Part shown: positions 1 to 10,855 of the stretch, one piece after another
Position numbering within the stretch: position 1 is the first letter of the stretch
Layout of the letters: the number at the start of each line of letters is the position of its first letter
Source of the DNA: Riptortus pedestris
Lineage: Eukaryota > Arthropoda > Insecta > Hemiptera > Alydidae
Assembly (NCBI GenBank): GCA_019009955.1
Contig: CM032233.1
Coordinates: 90,943,501-91,007,500, forward strand
Direction of reading: 5' to 3'
DNA: 64,000 nucleotides
Made by a program: the position numbers and the translations under genes
The notes under the pieces: generated by a model
Seen by the model: the letters and a program-made list of their open reading frames with translations, nothing else
Databases searched by the model: none
Told to the model about the DNA's origin: nothing

Positions 1-31
1 CAATAGTCAATATAAGGGGTATATCCATTAC

Positions 32-175
32 ACGAATGTCCAGCAATCCCAGATAGTAGATGAGGAAATGTTTGTTCAAACTATAAATGTTTGTCTTTTA
101 ACGCTCAGGTGGTCAGTATTATTGTTATTTGAACAGTACTGAACTCAATGTTTAAACGTTTAATGTAAAATTATA
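32..175 (+). repeat. Family A fragment, degenerate
   Basis: The stretch keeps the order of family A landmarks: a decayed head end (TAGATGAGGAAATG then GTTCAAACT), then TTAACGCTC, then a body start ending TTTAAACGTTTAATGTAAAA. Divergence is high and the microsatellite slot is almost empty. It reads as an old copy cut off by the sequence after about position 175. Confidence 0.5.
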
Positions 176-2240
176 ACTGACAGAAATCTCACCAGGTTTA
201 ATTGGTTTAGTGTTAAGGTGAATTGTAAAGCCTAAATAACTCTATTCTTATGAATCACAATGAATTACATGACCACTCTTATTTATCAAGTTGTTTCCTG
301 AAATAGTTCTTTTGATATTTTGTTCTACCTGAAATATTACTGTACTATGTTATACTTATTACACCTTTTTAATTTGAAGACTTAAATTCACTAAATATGT
401 ACATTTATACGTCGCCCTTGGTCTAAATAAGTATGTAACCTACAATATTACTGTACCTCTTGAGTCAGGTTCAAGTGAGAGGTTGCTCCAAAGGAGATAT
501 ATATTTATTTCGACTAAAAAAATAGGATTCGCCGAAGATTTATTGATGACTATGAGAAATTTGACGGCACATTTACAGCTACAGTGAATACATGTTAGAA
601 TATTACTTCTTTCGCGTACATTTTTTTTTTTATATAATTTTCATTGATAAAAATGTTTTTGCCAGAAGTAAAATACAGTCCTGTGTGATCGACTAGAGGC
701 AATAGTAGAGTATTGACATATCGTGGTTATTTCTTTAGATATTTTAAAGCGTTTGATCATGCATGGCCTGCGATATTCAAAGTAATACACAAGCATAAAT
801 GCCTAAAGACTTATATTCTTAGTACTTCAAGAGTATTAAGAAGACTTACAAAAAATATAAAAGAAATATGAGGAACATTAGCAGGAGGCGATTATAGTAT
901 TTCCTGAAATCATTATAATGCATTATTAATTAACGAAATAAAGAAATAAAAGTGATAAATGTAAGTGGAGGATAGAAGGTTCCGAGGGTAACGGATTTTA
1001 AGTCCATTCAGGGTCGTTTGATAATGCATGGTGGCCAGAGGTACAATATGTGTATGCTTAATTCATTTTCTTTACATATAACATAATTTTAGAAACCTAT
1101 TTTTCCATTGTGCACTATTCATGCACAAATGCTATATTCCTTGTACTTAGCACACATATTATATGACGTACCTTTAATTATAAGACTTTGTACGTACTAA
1201 AAATAATAAAGATTATTGATTATTATATTATAAAATTAAGGTTGTAACAAAAAACCAATTAGCTTGTGAACTAAAAAAAAAGAATTTAAGAAAATCCCAG
1301 GAATTAAAATTACAATACAACTCCGTGGATTAAGGGGTGGTACGTTCATTAGTCATGCTTTCCTTCATAGTTTAGGGGGTGATTTTCATTACTACTGGTC
1401 ACACCCTCCCCAAACCTAATGTCAAACCTCTTTTAATATACAACCTTCTTTTGAAAAAATATTTGAGACAATTTTCCATAGCAGGTGAACGATTTTCTTC
1501 GAAAGGGCAGTATAAATGACCAGCTTTGTACTAAGTACGTTTTCTTGTGAGTTCTACTTCCACTTTGTTCTTTATTATTGAATAGGGGAACTTGGCCGAA
1601 ATGAAGGTACATTTTAATAATGGGAATGACCTAGTGCGATAAAAAACAAAGTGGCGTAATAAGTGCTTCTGTGAGTAATTGGAATATTTGTGGTGGCTGC
1701 TAATAGCCCAACATTATCCTCCATTATCTTTATCATGTAAATACTAATTCTCTTTACCCATGTTGCAGTCGAGTATAAACTAGTTGTCTGTAGTCACGAT
1801 TTTATTGATTGATTCACTATGAGCCTTACTCGTTTCTTCAATAATTGCCTATGATTATGAAACGCTGTTTAACTAAGCATTTTATGTCGTATTAATTCTC
1901 TAGATTATTATCATCCTGGTCGTTTAGTCTAACTAACTCACTATAGTTACACGCCTTAAGCCACAAAGCCCCCCCCCCTCTCCCATCCCCAAACGATCAT
2001 TTGAGCAAGACTGTAATAAGAGTACCAATCACGACTTTGTGACGAAAAAATGATTATTTCTACTCCAATTTGAATTATTTCTACTCCATTTTGATCCAGT
2101 TTAGCCATTTAATAGGAAATATATTTACTACATAAATTAATTAACCGACATTAGTAAAGAACGCAAAACTTCAAAATATTTCAATTGCTGTAACGCGAAT
2201 CGAAAGGCTTATTGCTAATTAATATTATTGCTAATTTAAG
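176..2240. other. AT-rich stretch without a recognised gene or repeat
   Basis: Two kilobases of AT-rich sequence with only short frames. I see homopolymer runs (T near 620, C near 1971) and no terminal repeats, transposon protein traces or tRNA-like folds. It may hold old repeats decayed beyond recognition by eye. Confidence 0.5.
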
Positions 2241-2640
2241 ATTCTATAAATGATGTTATATACATTTTCCCCTTAAGGCTAAGCTTAAATATTGTTTTCA
2301 AGAGACCTTTATTATGCGATATACATGCAAATTCGTCGCGTGATGATGTCTTCAATTAAGATTTTAAGTTCTTGTTTCGAAGATGTTTACTTGCTCTATA
2401 TCTTACTCGATATTTAACTGTTTCAATCAACACTAAAGATCATATTTGTTTTTGGGTGAAGTCAGGCATGGAATAGTGGGGATTTAGAGGGGGAGGGCAG
2501 AAAAATTCATAATGTTGTTATTATGAGTCGGATCGTAAAATATTAAAGGACCAATTTTTAAATTAAATTTGCGATAAAATTGGTCCTATTCAAAGCATAC
2601 AAACGAGGGAAATGTGTGTAGGTGCGGCTTAACGGACTTT
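2241..2640 (+). repeat. Family A second-body fragment with decayed 3' end
   Basis: It begins with the body landmark ATTCTATAAATG, continues through GAAGTCAGGC..GGGGATTTAGAGGGGGAGGG and TATGAGTCGGATCG, and ends with a worn version of the family 3' end (AACGAGGGAAATGTG then AACGGACTTTT). The content matches the second body unit of the double-body copy at 42703-43725. It abuts the next family A head directly at 2640/2641. Confidence 0.6.
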
Positions 2641-2949
2641 TAGTAGACTCCCCTTAAGGAAAATCAGCTATTGAGGTAGTACTCATGACGCGATTATCCA
2701 AACATTTCCTCAGTCTCATTCACTGTCCATGGATCTTACCCAGGAGACGAAAATGAGGTCCATTCTAAAGTCAGCTCAAAGACCATCATTAGTCAGCCTG
2801 CATATGCTGACTAATGATTGTCTATTAGCCACTATAAGTATGCAGGCTACTACTTTAATCTACCCACAAGGCTTTGCCCACTTACAGGAATGTGAGAATT
2901 TAGACAAGGACAGGGTGTATATGTATATGTATATATATTTATATATATG

Positions 2950-2992
<43 letters not shown>

Positions 2993-3333
2993 TCACACAC
3001 GCATACATACATTCATACATATATTCAGATAATATCTTGGTCTGTTCACGCTCTAACGGTCGCAATTTTATTCTGGTGGTTGCCAAACTCGATATTTAAT
3101 CATTTTATGTAAAAAGAAAGATCAATGGTGTTATTAGAAGAGATCGGATCATTGGGAGAGGGGGGATGGAAGAGTTTCGAAAATTTAAAATATCTCCGTT
3201 ATTATGAGTCGGATCGTAAAATGTTAAAGAAGTATCATTTTTTTCGTCACTCAAGAATTCAGCGAGTTATTCGTACTGCTTTGTTTTCATCCTTCATCAA
3301 TAGCTGATTTCCCTTAGGGGAAATCTGCTAATA
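2641..3333 (+). repeat. Family A copy, interrupted, with inverted head at its 3' end
   Basis: Head at 2641-2775 (CCCCTTAAGGAAAATCAG, then CATGACGCGATT, then GACGAAAATGAGGTCC). A different dispersed repeat follows at 2786-2930, then a TA tract near 2957-2990 and the body from 3033 (CGCTCTAACGGTCGCAATTT onward). Instead of the usual 3' end, the copy closes at 3296-3332 with an inverted head, AGCTGATTTCCC then GGGGAAATCTGCT. Confidence 0.7.
2786..2930 (+). repeat. Repeat B, copy 1 (partial)
   Basis: About 145 bp shared with 6300-6520 and 31075-31440. Shared landmarks are a GACTAATGAT core, AGTATGCAGGCTAC and GTGAGAATTTAGACAAGG. Only the 3' portion is present here, sitting next to the microsatellite slot of a family A copy. 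The class is unknown; it has no coding trace. Confidence 0.6.
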
Positions 3334-3604
3334 AAAGTTTAATTGAGAAGTATGGTTTGGTTTACGATAGAAGGTGTGAATGTTGAGTTTAGTTAGAGGT
3401 AGGCGAGGCGATAAAGCAACATAGCGTTGAGCACTGCGGCCAGAGGGCTTACTGTCTGGTTGGGATTGTGGCTTCATCGATTTTCGAGTAAAATTTGATT
3501 AACAGCTGCAAGTTCCCTCTGTAGCCGCCCCCCAGCGAGACCCTCTCCTCTGTCGGCAATGCCGCTCCTCCGATATTTTCCACCAAACTTTCTCTTTCAT
3601 AAAA

Positions 3605-3649
3605 GAGTCCGTGACGCTTGGGCTGCGGAAATTAAGCAGATTTCCCATC
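3605..3649 (-). repeat. Isolated family A 3' end
   Basis: Read on the minus strand this is GGGAAATCTGCTTAATT, then a decayed hairpin, then GACTCTTTT. No body is attached. A second 3' end begins about 60 bp away at 3712. Confidence 0.55.
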
Positions 3650-3711
3650 TACTGGTATCAAATACTATTGGTCTCTTATCTCCTTATATTTTCTCAAGGC
3701 TTACGGACCGC

Positions 3712-4484
3712 AGTCCGTCACGCAGGAGCTGCGTAAACTAAGCAGATTTCCCTCGCAAAGTTTAATAATTGATAAACCTACATACTTCTAACAGAACACC
3801 AGTGAATAAATACAAACGGTAATAAAAAATCTTTTCCCTCCCTTTCCGGCGGGAAGCTTCTGAAATGTTAACAAATAGGTCAGCCAATGGCTCACCGGAA
3901 AGAAAAGCAATAACTGAAACACATCAGAATACAACATATTAATCTTATTAAAAACTATTTACTATATCTAGTACTATAATTTATAATGAACCAGAATAAT
4001 TTTTTTCTCAATCAATAAAATTTTACAAGTCCAAGAATAAGGGGGCGGGGCAAACGACCATATTTGCATGTATCTCGTATTATAAAGGCCTCTGGAAAGC
4101 AATATTTGGTATTTAAGCTTCGAATAATTTGGTTTATTATACAACAGAGTATGGTTTATGTAATACGAGTAAAAGTGGTTGTTTTCTGAAGGCTGAAAAC
4201 AGAAAAATGCAAATTTCTCGGTTAATGTTCAAGATAGAGAATGAATGTATTTATCAATATTTATAGAAAATTTAATTTGCAAAAAGATTGTTTTTATAAA
4301 ATTTTTTGATCCGACGTATAGAAATAGATATTTCGATGTTTCAAAATTTCTCCCCTCTAAACCTCCCCCTCCCCTGGTCTGATTTCAGCCGTTAACGACC
4401 TTGTTCTTTCTTTTTACATAAAACGACTAAATATCGAGTTTGGTAACGATTCAACAATAAATGCGACCGCTAGAGCGGCAACAG

Positions 4485-4543
<59 letters not shown>

Positions 4544-5175
4544 CGTAGATTAAATATACCAGGAACCACCCCTTACTAGTCCCTTCTAGTCCTTCTTGGA
4601 AAAGCCTCTGTCTGTTCCTGCTCTCCATTTAAGCCTGTACAGCTAAATATAATTATAGCCGTCTCCCTGGAACTTCTAGACCTTTCTCGAACTGGAACTT
4701 TTTATGCCTAGACACTTCAACAAGCATTTAACAGGAAGTCTCACAGTACCCCACAGTCAGTTTACGCTCAGATGTCTTGGTGGACACATCAGTGCTCCAG
4801 TGCGCCTTAGTGCAGTGCGGTAAAGTGTTTTTATAAGAAGAACAGTGCTGTGCCGTGACTGTAAGTAACAGTTTAGTGCGTGTTTAAGACAGTGCAGTGC
4901 CGCGAAGTAAAGGACAATGAAGTGCCGCGAAGTAAAGGTCAGTGCAGTGCCGTCGTTTTATGTGAAGTTCAGTGACCGCGAGTGAATTATTGGACTGTGA
5001 AATCTGAAGAACAGTGACACTATCAGTTTAATACTGTGAGTAGTAATATTTAAACAAGAGTATTTTGAAATAAATTGTGCAGTGATAAACTGTGAAACTT
5101 GTGTGTGTGTTTAATATTGCAATCCACAACAACTCTTATTATCAACGTTTATTACTGGTTTTGTAATAAAAACGT

Positions 5176-5270
<95 letters not shown>

Positions 5271-5343
5271 TGAGGAAATTTGAAGAAAAATTTCGAAAAT
5301 TGCGTCATGAGTACGACCTCAATAGCAGATTTCCCTTACTGCT
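3712..5343 (-). repeat. Family A long copy split by a solo LTR
   Basis: Complete minus-strand copy of the long subtype. Its 3' end is at 3712-3755 (AGTCCGTCACGCAGGAGCTG, then AAGCAGATTTCCC). The long 3' module follows, then the body to 4485 and a TA tract at 4488-4538. The TA tract resumes at 5180 after a 641-bp LTR, with a (CA)n run to 5267, and the head closes at 5268-5343 without part of its usual inner segment. Confidence 0.8.
4539..5179 (+). mobile_element. Solo LTR of a Gypsy- or BEL-like retrotransposon
   Basis: The element begins TGTTGCGTAG and ends AACGTAACA, giving the TG...CA termini expected of an LTR with a short inverted match (TGTTGCG / CGTAACA). ATAT flanks it on both sides; because the target is a TA microsatellite this duplication is weak evidence. 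Internal features include a TATAAG box at 4832-4837, an AATAAA signal at 5069-5074 and a tandem 25-bp motif (GTGCCGCGAAGTAAAGG at 4897 and 4922). There is no second LTR or internal coding region, so it is a recombination remnant. The strand is tentative and rests on the TATA and AATAAA order. Confidence 0.7.
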
Positions 5344-5410
5344 AAAATGAGGGAAGTACAAACAAATCGGTTAATATCTGAGCTACAAAAACATTGTAGT
5401 TTTACAAGGT

Positions 5411-5413
5411 TTG

Positions 5414-5456
<43 letters not shown>
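5411..5456. repeat. (TA)n microsatellite
   Basis: A pure TA run within a region of decayed minus-strand family A pieces (5340-5790), for example AATCCGACTCGTAAGAATCG near 5681. The short translated YIYI frames across it come from the repeat and are not genes. Confidence 0.85.
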
Positions 5457-5459
<3 letters not shown>

Positions 5460-5879
5460 CTATCCTACCTATGTTCCTAGGTTTATTTGTCCCTAACACC
5501 AAAACTTGTGATCTATGTGCATTCATTTGGAGTTTAAACAGATATCGGGTGTCCTTTAATCTTTACAGCATTCTATTCATCTCTATTGCGGACTTTGCCA
5601 CCAGTGGAATGAATAGATTTATATGGTAGTTTATAGTAGACCATTAATAGTTTAACAAGACTTGTCCTGTAACATTTTTCAATCCGACTCGTAAGAATCG
5701 ATATAATTTGCATTTTCGAATTCCCCTCCCTCTGGTCCCCCCCCAAAACCCATGTCTGGCAACAGCTATTAACGAATATGATCTTTAGTGTCGAGTGAAA
5801 TGCATAAATATGGAGTGAGGTATGGCTTAAATAAAAATGTTCTTGTTAAGAACTCACTATAACGATTTCTTGAAGAGCT

Positions 5880-6245
5880 CTTGTATTTGGTATTTAATCT
5901 TTTAATAATATGGTAAATGAAATCACGGTTTATTATAAGTATGGTATGAGTATGAGAGGGGTTCATTGAAGGGTGAAAATTAAAAAATGAAAATATCTCA
6001 GTTAATGTTCAAGATAAAGAAAAAAAAATGTTTATTACGATCATTCATAGGCAACAGAATGTCCAATACGATTGCTTACAATTTTTCGATTCTACGGATA
6101 GTAATGGGGATTATTTTCACTTACGGGGACAGATTTTCAAAATTCTCACTCTTTAAACCTCCTCCCTTTCCCTCTGGTCCCATTTCAGGAATCAACCAAC
6201 AAGATCTTTAGTTTTGTACAAAACGTTTAAATATCGAGTAACGCA
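5880..6245 (-). repeat. Family A body fragment
   Basis: Minus-strand body with the landmarks ATCTCAGTTAATGTTCAAG, TTTTTCGATTCTACGG, TTCAAAATTCTCACTC and ATCTTTAGTTTTGTACAAAA. It is cut after AAATATCGAGTAACG, before the microsatellite slot would begin. Confidence 0.65.
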
Positions 6246-6299
6246 CGAGCAAAGAAGAAGATCAAAAGAACATTCGTTTTTTTCCTCTTACCTTCAACC

Positions 6300-6520
6300 A
6301 TTCAGCAGTAAAATTAAATTACCACCAGTAAAGGCATATTTGGAGAAAATTCCAGTAGAGGCCGGTGTCATTGGACAGCCATTTCTCGGCCTGCATAAGC
6401 AGACTAATGATAGACTATTAGCCAGTATAAGTATGCAGGCTACAACTTTAATCTACTCACCAGGCTATGCCCACTCACACGAATGTGAGAATTTAGACAA
6501 GGGCGGGGTATATATATAAA
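6300..6520 (+). repeat. Repeat B, copy 2
   Basis: It matches 31230-31440 from GGAGAAAATTCCAG through CAGCCATTTCTCGGCCTGC, AGTATGCAGGCTAC and GTGAGAATTTAGACAAGGGC. The frame across it appears fortuitous. The class is unresolved. Confidence 0.6.
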
Positions 6521-6670
6521 TTTAGAGCAACCGGAAGTGCAATAACAAATGTCCCTGAGTAGTTAAGTAATTCTAGTCTTGCTCTGAAGAAGAGAAAATA
6601 AAATTCTCGAAATATTGGAATAGACTAAAACTTCTTTCATGACCATTGACCACAAATCTCAAAAAACAGC
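6521..6670 (+). repeat. Partial hairpin element with hammerhead-like motif
   Basis: It shares its central part and right arm with the hairpin element at 52320-52549. Positions 6584-6612 read CTGAAGA, a spacer A, a 5-bp stem GAGAA/TTCTC (6592-6596 and 6604-6608), then GAAA. This is the order of the conserved hammerhead ribozyme core. Closing stems I and III were not identified. Penelope-like retroelements are known to carry hammerhead motifs, so this may be a Penelope-like end. Confidence 0.45.
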
Positions 6671-6695
6671 TATATATATACTCGTATATATACAT

Positions 6696-6697
6696 GT

Positions 6698-6779
<82 letters not shown>
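6696..6779. repeat. (TG)n microsatellite with TA edges
   Basis: About 60 bp of TG repeats bounded by TATATA on both sides, directly after the hairpin-element fragment. Confidence 0.95.
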
Positions 6780-6859
6780 TAGTGCCAGAAATAATTATAG
6801 TAGGCATTGGTCTACTTGTTTCAAGTTGACATTCAAGCTTTATGTCAAATTCTTATAAT

Positions 6860-8400
6860 GTATTTTACATCTAATTGGCTTTTTGACCCATCTAATTACC
6901 ATTTTTTTAAAAAAAAAAACAGAGCGTCATATATCAAGGAAATTGACCTTGGATAGCTCCCAAAAGACGAGCACGAGTATTTATTTTTATCTCAGGCTCG
7001 ACGATGGATGGCCATTGTATTCTTGTCCCAGACAATAACTCTTCCTTTTCCTTCTTATTTAGCTTGTTAAATAACATTTGACCAAGTCTTATGCCCGTTA
7101 GCTAGTAAGCTCGGACCTAAATAGCCCAGGATACGTTGAACTCTACTGCGACACAAAAATCTTGTTATCATTTAGAAGCTAAGTACATATACCGCCAAAA
7201 TTCAACTGAGAAACTTGCAAGTAAAGAAATTGTGAATTTTTAACAGTTGCTAATTAATAATTAACTCATATTTCAAATGTTATTATGAATTGATAACCGT
7301 TATTGATAATGTTATAATGATTATTGATAACTTATATTATATTAACAGGTTATATACAAAGTATTCTATGCTCTAACATGTTTTATTAAATTTCTCGGGT
7401 ACATTCAACTCCTAAAACAGCAGTGTTGAAGCTTTACAAAATGAAATGTCAGTGACCATTATTTACGATGATCAAAATTGAAAAGTTAAAATAAGATCAG
7501 ATTTGATACAAACTACAAAAACAGAAAATATATAAATAAAGTAATACATATATTTGCGTCGGTTAGCATGGGAATATATATAAGGAAAGACTTTATAAAT
7601 AGCATCCCTATTATTATCCCAATTTGAAAAATGTGTTTGGGTTTAGTTTATCAGTAGAGTAATTCGCCTTAGTAGGTAGCATGAATTTCGTTTAAGTAAA
7701 AAAAAAATGTAGTACTTAAATCTGCAACTAAAATTAACTGGTTTTGCTTTACTATTTGGAAACTTCTGGACATTTATCATCGTCTCGTATATATATATAT
7801 ATATATATAGCTTTATTGTGTATTACAATTGTTATTTTTTTTTTATTTATTTATACAGGAGCACCCGCATCTTGATGATTTGGCTCAAAGTTTCACAATG
7901 TAAAATGAAAACAAAATTATAGAAAAATAACAAAAACTGAACAACAAATAAAAAATTAAATACAACAAATAATCATTAAATACTAGTAATAAAGACAATT
8001 AATAAACATAAGACATAAACAAACATAAATAAACACTTGACTAGTGATAAAGACAACAATTTAAAATGTTTTTAATAAAAAAATAAGGTTATTCCTGTAT
8101 ACTAGTACATTTATATTATTATTTTTTTTTTTATTTATTTAGTTTTGTACCCCATAGCGAAGGTTATTGGCATTATTAGGATGATATATTTACTCCTTCA
8201 TGTGCTTACCTTTTTTGTACTTTTATATTATGGAAAATATTTCTTTAACATCTGATTCTTTCTCATATCCGTGCTTTGTCTAAAGAAGTTACAGTTGCAT
8301 AATTTTAGGTGAGTATGCAAGATGTTGCGCCTTGATTATACTGTGTATGCTTTACCGCACGACATTTCAGACTTCCCCTATTCCTTTTCATTTTTTCGCG
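6860..8400. other. AT-rich stretch, no gene seen
   Basis: It contains a short TA run at 7787-7810 and two T-rich starts at about 7840 and 8120, each followed by A/T-rich sequence (TTATTTATTTATACAGGAGC). These may be 3' tails of minus-strand retroelements, but no coding trace supports that. Confidence 0.4.
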
Positions 8401-8407
8401 GCGTTAA

Positions 8408-8744
8408 TTGTTTATTATTTCATGAATGAAAGGATTCTTTGTTTATCATTTCACATATGAAATGATTCGTTGTTAATAATATTATAAATATAAAAGATTC
8501 ATTGTTAATCATTTCATATATGAAATGATTCGTTGTTTATTATTTCATATATGAAATGATTCGTTGTTAATAATATTATATATATAAAAGATTCATTGTT
8601 AATCATTTCATATATGAAATTATTCGTTGTTTATCATTTCATATATGAAATGATTCGTTGTTTATTATTTCATATATGAAATGATTCGTTGTTTATTATT
8701 TCATATATGAAATGATTCGTTGTTTATCATTTCATATATGACAT
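8408..8744. repeat. 31-bp minisatellite with internal palindrome
   Basis: About eleven tandem monomers of about 31 bp. Each is built from ATTCGTTGTTTATC, the 16-bp palindrome ATTTCATATATGAAAT and a G. A variant monomer in which the palindrome becomes AATATTATAAATATAAAA recurs twice, at similar spacing, which suggests amplification of a two- or three-monomer unit. The first monomer (8408-8440) and the last are degenerate, as expected at array edges. Confidence 0.9.
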
Positions 8745-8809
8745 AGGTATTCATACTTGTTGATTACTGTAGTGCTTTATAATGTCATATTCTTTTTTAA
8801 TTAATCCTC

Positions 8810-9134
8810 CGTTGGTAGGTTATGAAAATTGACTGAAAGATTTCTCATTACCGTATGTATTTATTCACTTAATATTCACGGTGGTATTAAGTGTTACCTT
8901 CATCTAGATTTTTCTATTGTAAAACACGTGGCGGTGGGGTTCCACTATTTATATAGTCTTATCGAGAAATGAACACTGTTTTAAAGAGCATGCCTACCAT
9001 CTATTGTACTGTTCCATTAGAAGTTTGTTAATAAATAAAATGTAAACGCTTTTATAACCCTCAGAATAGACTACAAAATTGCATCGGAACCATTGACGAT
9101 TTCCAGAAAACGATCGAGATTAAAATAAAACGTA
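8810..9134 (+). repeat. Direct duplication, copy 1
   Basis: It matches 10024-10352 with few differences over about 325 bp. The first 130 bp (CCGTTGGTAGGTTATG to TATTGTAAAACACGTGG) are the family A long 3' module. The remainder (GGCGGTGG onward to GAGATTAAAATAAAACGTA) is unrelated to the family A 3' end. Confidence 0.85.
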
Positions 9135-9535
9135 CACTAATTTTAACAGTAAAATAAAACAGACATCACTGATTTTTAAATTTCTATATTCTAAGGTTAT
9201 CCGTTTTTACGTTATTCGTTGATGCATGAAACATATGTGCCGCTCAAACTACTGAAAGTGGGGGTCTGACTTGGCGAAAACAGATAATTCCATTCAAATA
9301 TCAAAACCGAAATTTGTCGAGATTGCGATACTTTCCTTACTTTGTGCATGGAAATAAAAACCCATAAATAAAAGCAGTCAAGTATACCGACTATAAAATT
9401 CTGTAGTAAAAACGATACAGGCACCATTCTCGAGAAAAACGAATTATTTTCAATCGTAAAACACGTTAAACGCACTGCACAAATGTATTCGAGCAATAAT
9501 AATATATTCTTTCTATAAAAACAACGGAGGAGTTA
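9135..9535. other. AT-rich spacer, no gene supported
   Basis: A 94-codon minus-strand frame (9212-9496) crosses this stretch, but it shows no recognisable domain and no repeated counterpart. I treat it as chance. Confidence 0.4.
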
Positions 9536-9539
9536 GTGG

Positions 9540-10150
9540 GGCAAATAATTGTATAGAACCAATCTTATTCCAAATTACAAGTACTATAAATATTTCTATA
9601 TCCATTTATCCTCTATCTGGAATATTAACCGAGATATTTGCATTCTTCAATTTTCAGCCTTCGACAAGCCAATCAGCCTTGCTCTTGCTCATGTCATATT
9701 AATAATAAGCTCTTAAATCATGAACCACTTCATTCCAAGGTTAAATACCAAATATTGTTCATTCAGCTTCTACTTTGTGAGATCTGACGTTCTGTTGACT
9801 CTCCCCCCACCTTCTTTTGATCTACTAAAATTTAAGTGGTAACAATAATTCTGTTTTATTATAAGTTAAAGTACTAGATATAGTTCATACTTTTCAATAT
9901 AATTAAAATATTACATTCAGATATATATCAGTAATTGTTTTTCTTTTCCATCAAGAATAGTTCTATCTATCTGTACAGCTCTAAGCGATTGACAAAACTG
10001 GTTGTTTACAATTCAGACGCTTTCCGTTGGTAGGTTATGAAAATTGACTGAAAGGTTTCTCATTACCGTATGTATTTATTCACATAATATTCACGGTGGT
10101 ATTAAGTGTTACCTGCATCTAGATTTATCTATTGTAAAACACGTGGCGGT
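9540..10150 (+). repeat. Family A long copy, 5' truncated, variant 3' end
   Basis: It enters the body at AATTGTATAGAACCAATC, follows the long module (CAGTACTAGATATAG type, then CAGTAATTGTTTTTC) and runs into the second copy of the 325-bp duplication at 10024. The standard GGGAAATCTGCT end is replaced by ACACGTGGCGGTGG. Confidence 0.7.
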
Positions 10151-10352
10151 GGTTTTTTTTCACTATTTATATAGTCTTATCGAGAAATGAACACTATTTA
10201 AAGAGACTGTCTACCATCTATTGTACTGTTCCATTAGAAGCTTGTTAATAAATAAAATCTAAACGCTTTTATAACCCTCAGAATAGAATACAAAATTGCA
10301 TCGGAACCATTAAAGACTTCCAGAAAACGATCGAGATTAAAATAAAACGTAT
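10024..10352 (+). repeat. Direct duplication, copy 2
   Basis: Counterpart of 8810-9134. Differences are scattered substitutions and a longer T run (GGTGGTTTTTTTTCAC). The two copies are about 1.2 kb apart in the same orientation. Confidence 0.85.
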
Positions 10353-10364
10353 AGAGTTGAAACA

Positions 10365-10430
10365 ACCCAGAGGTAGTTTTTATAAAAATAAAGCGCTTTC
10401 GTATTTATTACCGGTTTAGCGATTGGGAGA
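10365..10430 (-). repeat. Short retroelement-end fragment
   Basis: Minus-strand reading gives CGAAAGCGCTTTATTTTTAT. This resembles the GAAAGCGCTCTGCCG segment at 62270-62288, suggesting a related element end. It is too short to classify. Confidence 0.3.
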
Positions 10431-10440
10431 ATATTTGTTT

Positions 10441-10670
10441 TTTATTAAATTTCCATTAAGGAAAATCATCTATTTTGTACTACTCTTAAATTTTCCTCAA
10501 ATTTCCATCGATGCTACCTAGGTATGACGATAATGAGATTGTTACTCGTCTGTTACCGCTCTAGCGCCCGCAATTTTTTTTTATGAACGTTACTAAACTT
10601 GATATATATAAGCGTTTCATGCAAAACTAAAGGTCAAGTTCCTTAACGGTTGAAATAGGACCACGGAGGA
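10441..10670 (+). repeat. Family A head and start of body
   Basis: The decayed head (TTCCATTAAGGAAAATCATC) passes through CCATCGATGCTACC to ACCGCTCTAGCG with almost no microsatellite. The body stops after ACCACGGAGGAAG. The next 185 bp match the flank of the Helitron-like element at 14119-15361. Confidence 0.65.
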
Positions 10671-10855
10671 AGTTTTAAATTTCTTTATTCTTAAAAATTC
10701 ATTATCGAGGATTTTACTCATGATCAGAAGAAGGGTAACTAGTTGATAGAAAGAAGGTAATTGGAGACGTTTACTAGGTATGTGAATCAAGGTGATGATG
10801 CTAAAAGAAGATAGGAATATGTAGTCCTTTGTACTGCTTTGCATATATAGGTAAG

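Noticed and set aside
2957..2990. TA tracts as origins or promoters
   Set aside because: They occur at the fixed microsatellite slot of family A in most copies and are explained by it.
8408..8744. CRISPR-like appearance of regularly spaced palindromic repeats
   Set aside because: There are no unique spacers; monomers are contiguous, and the context is animal nuclear DNA. It is a minisatellite.
9212..9496. A 94-codon minus-strand frame as a small gene
   Set aside because: No domain, no conserved counterpart within the window, and a length expected by chance in 64 kb.
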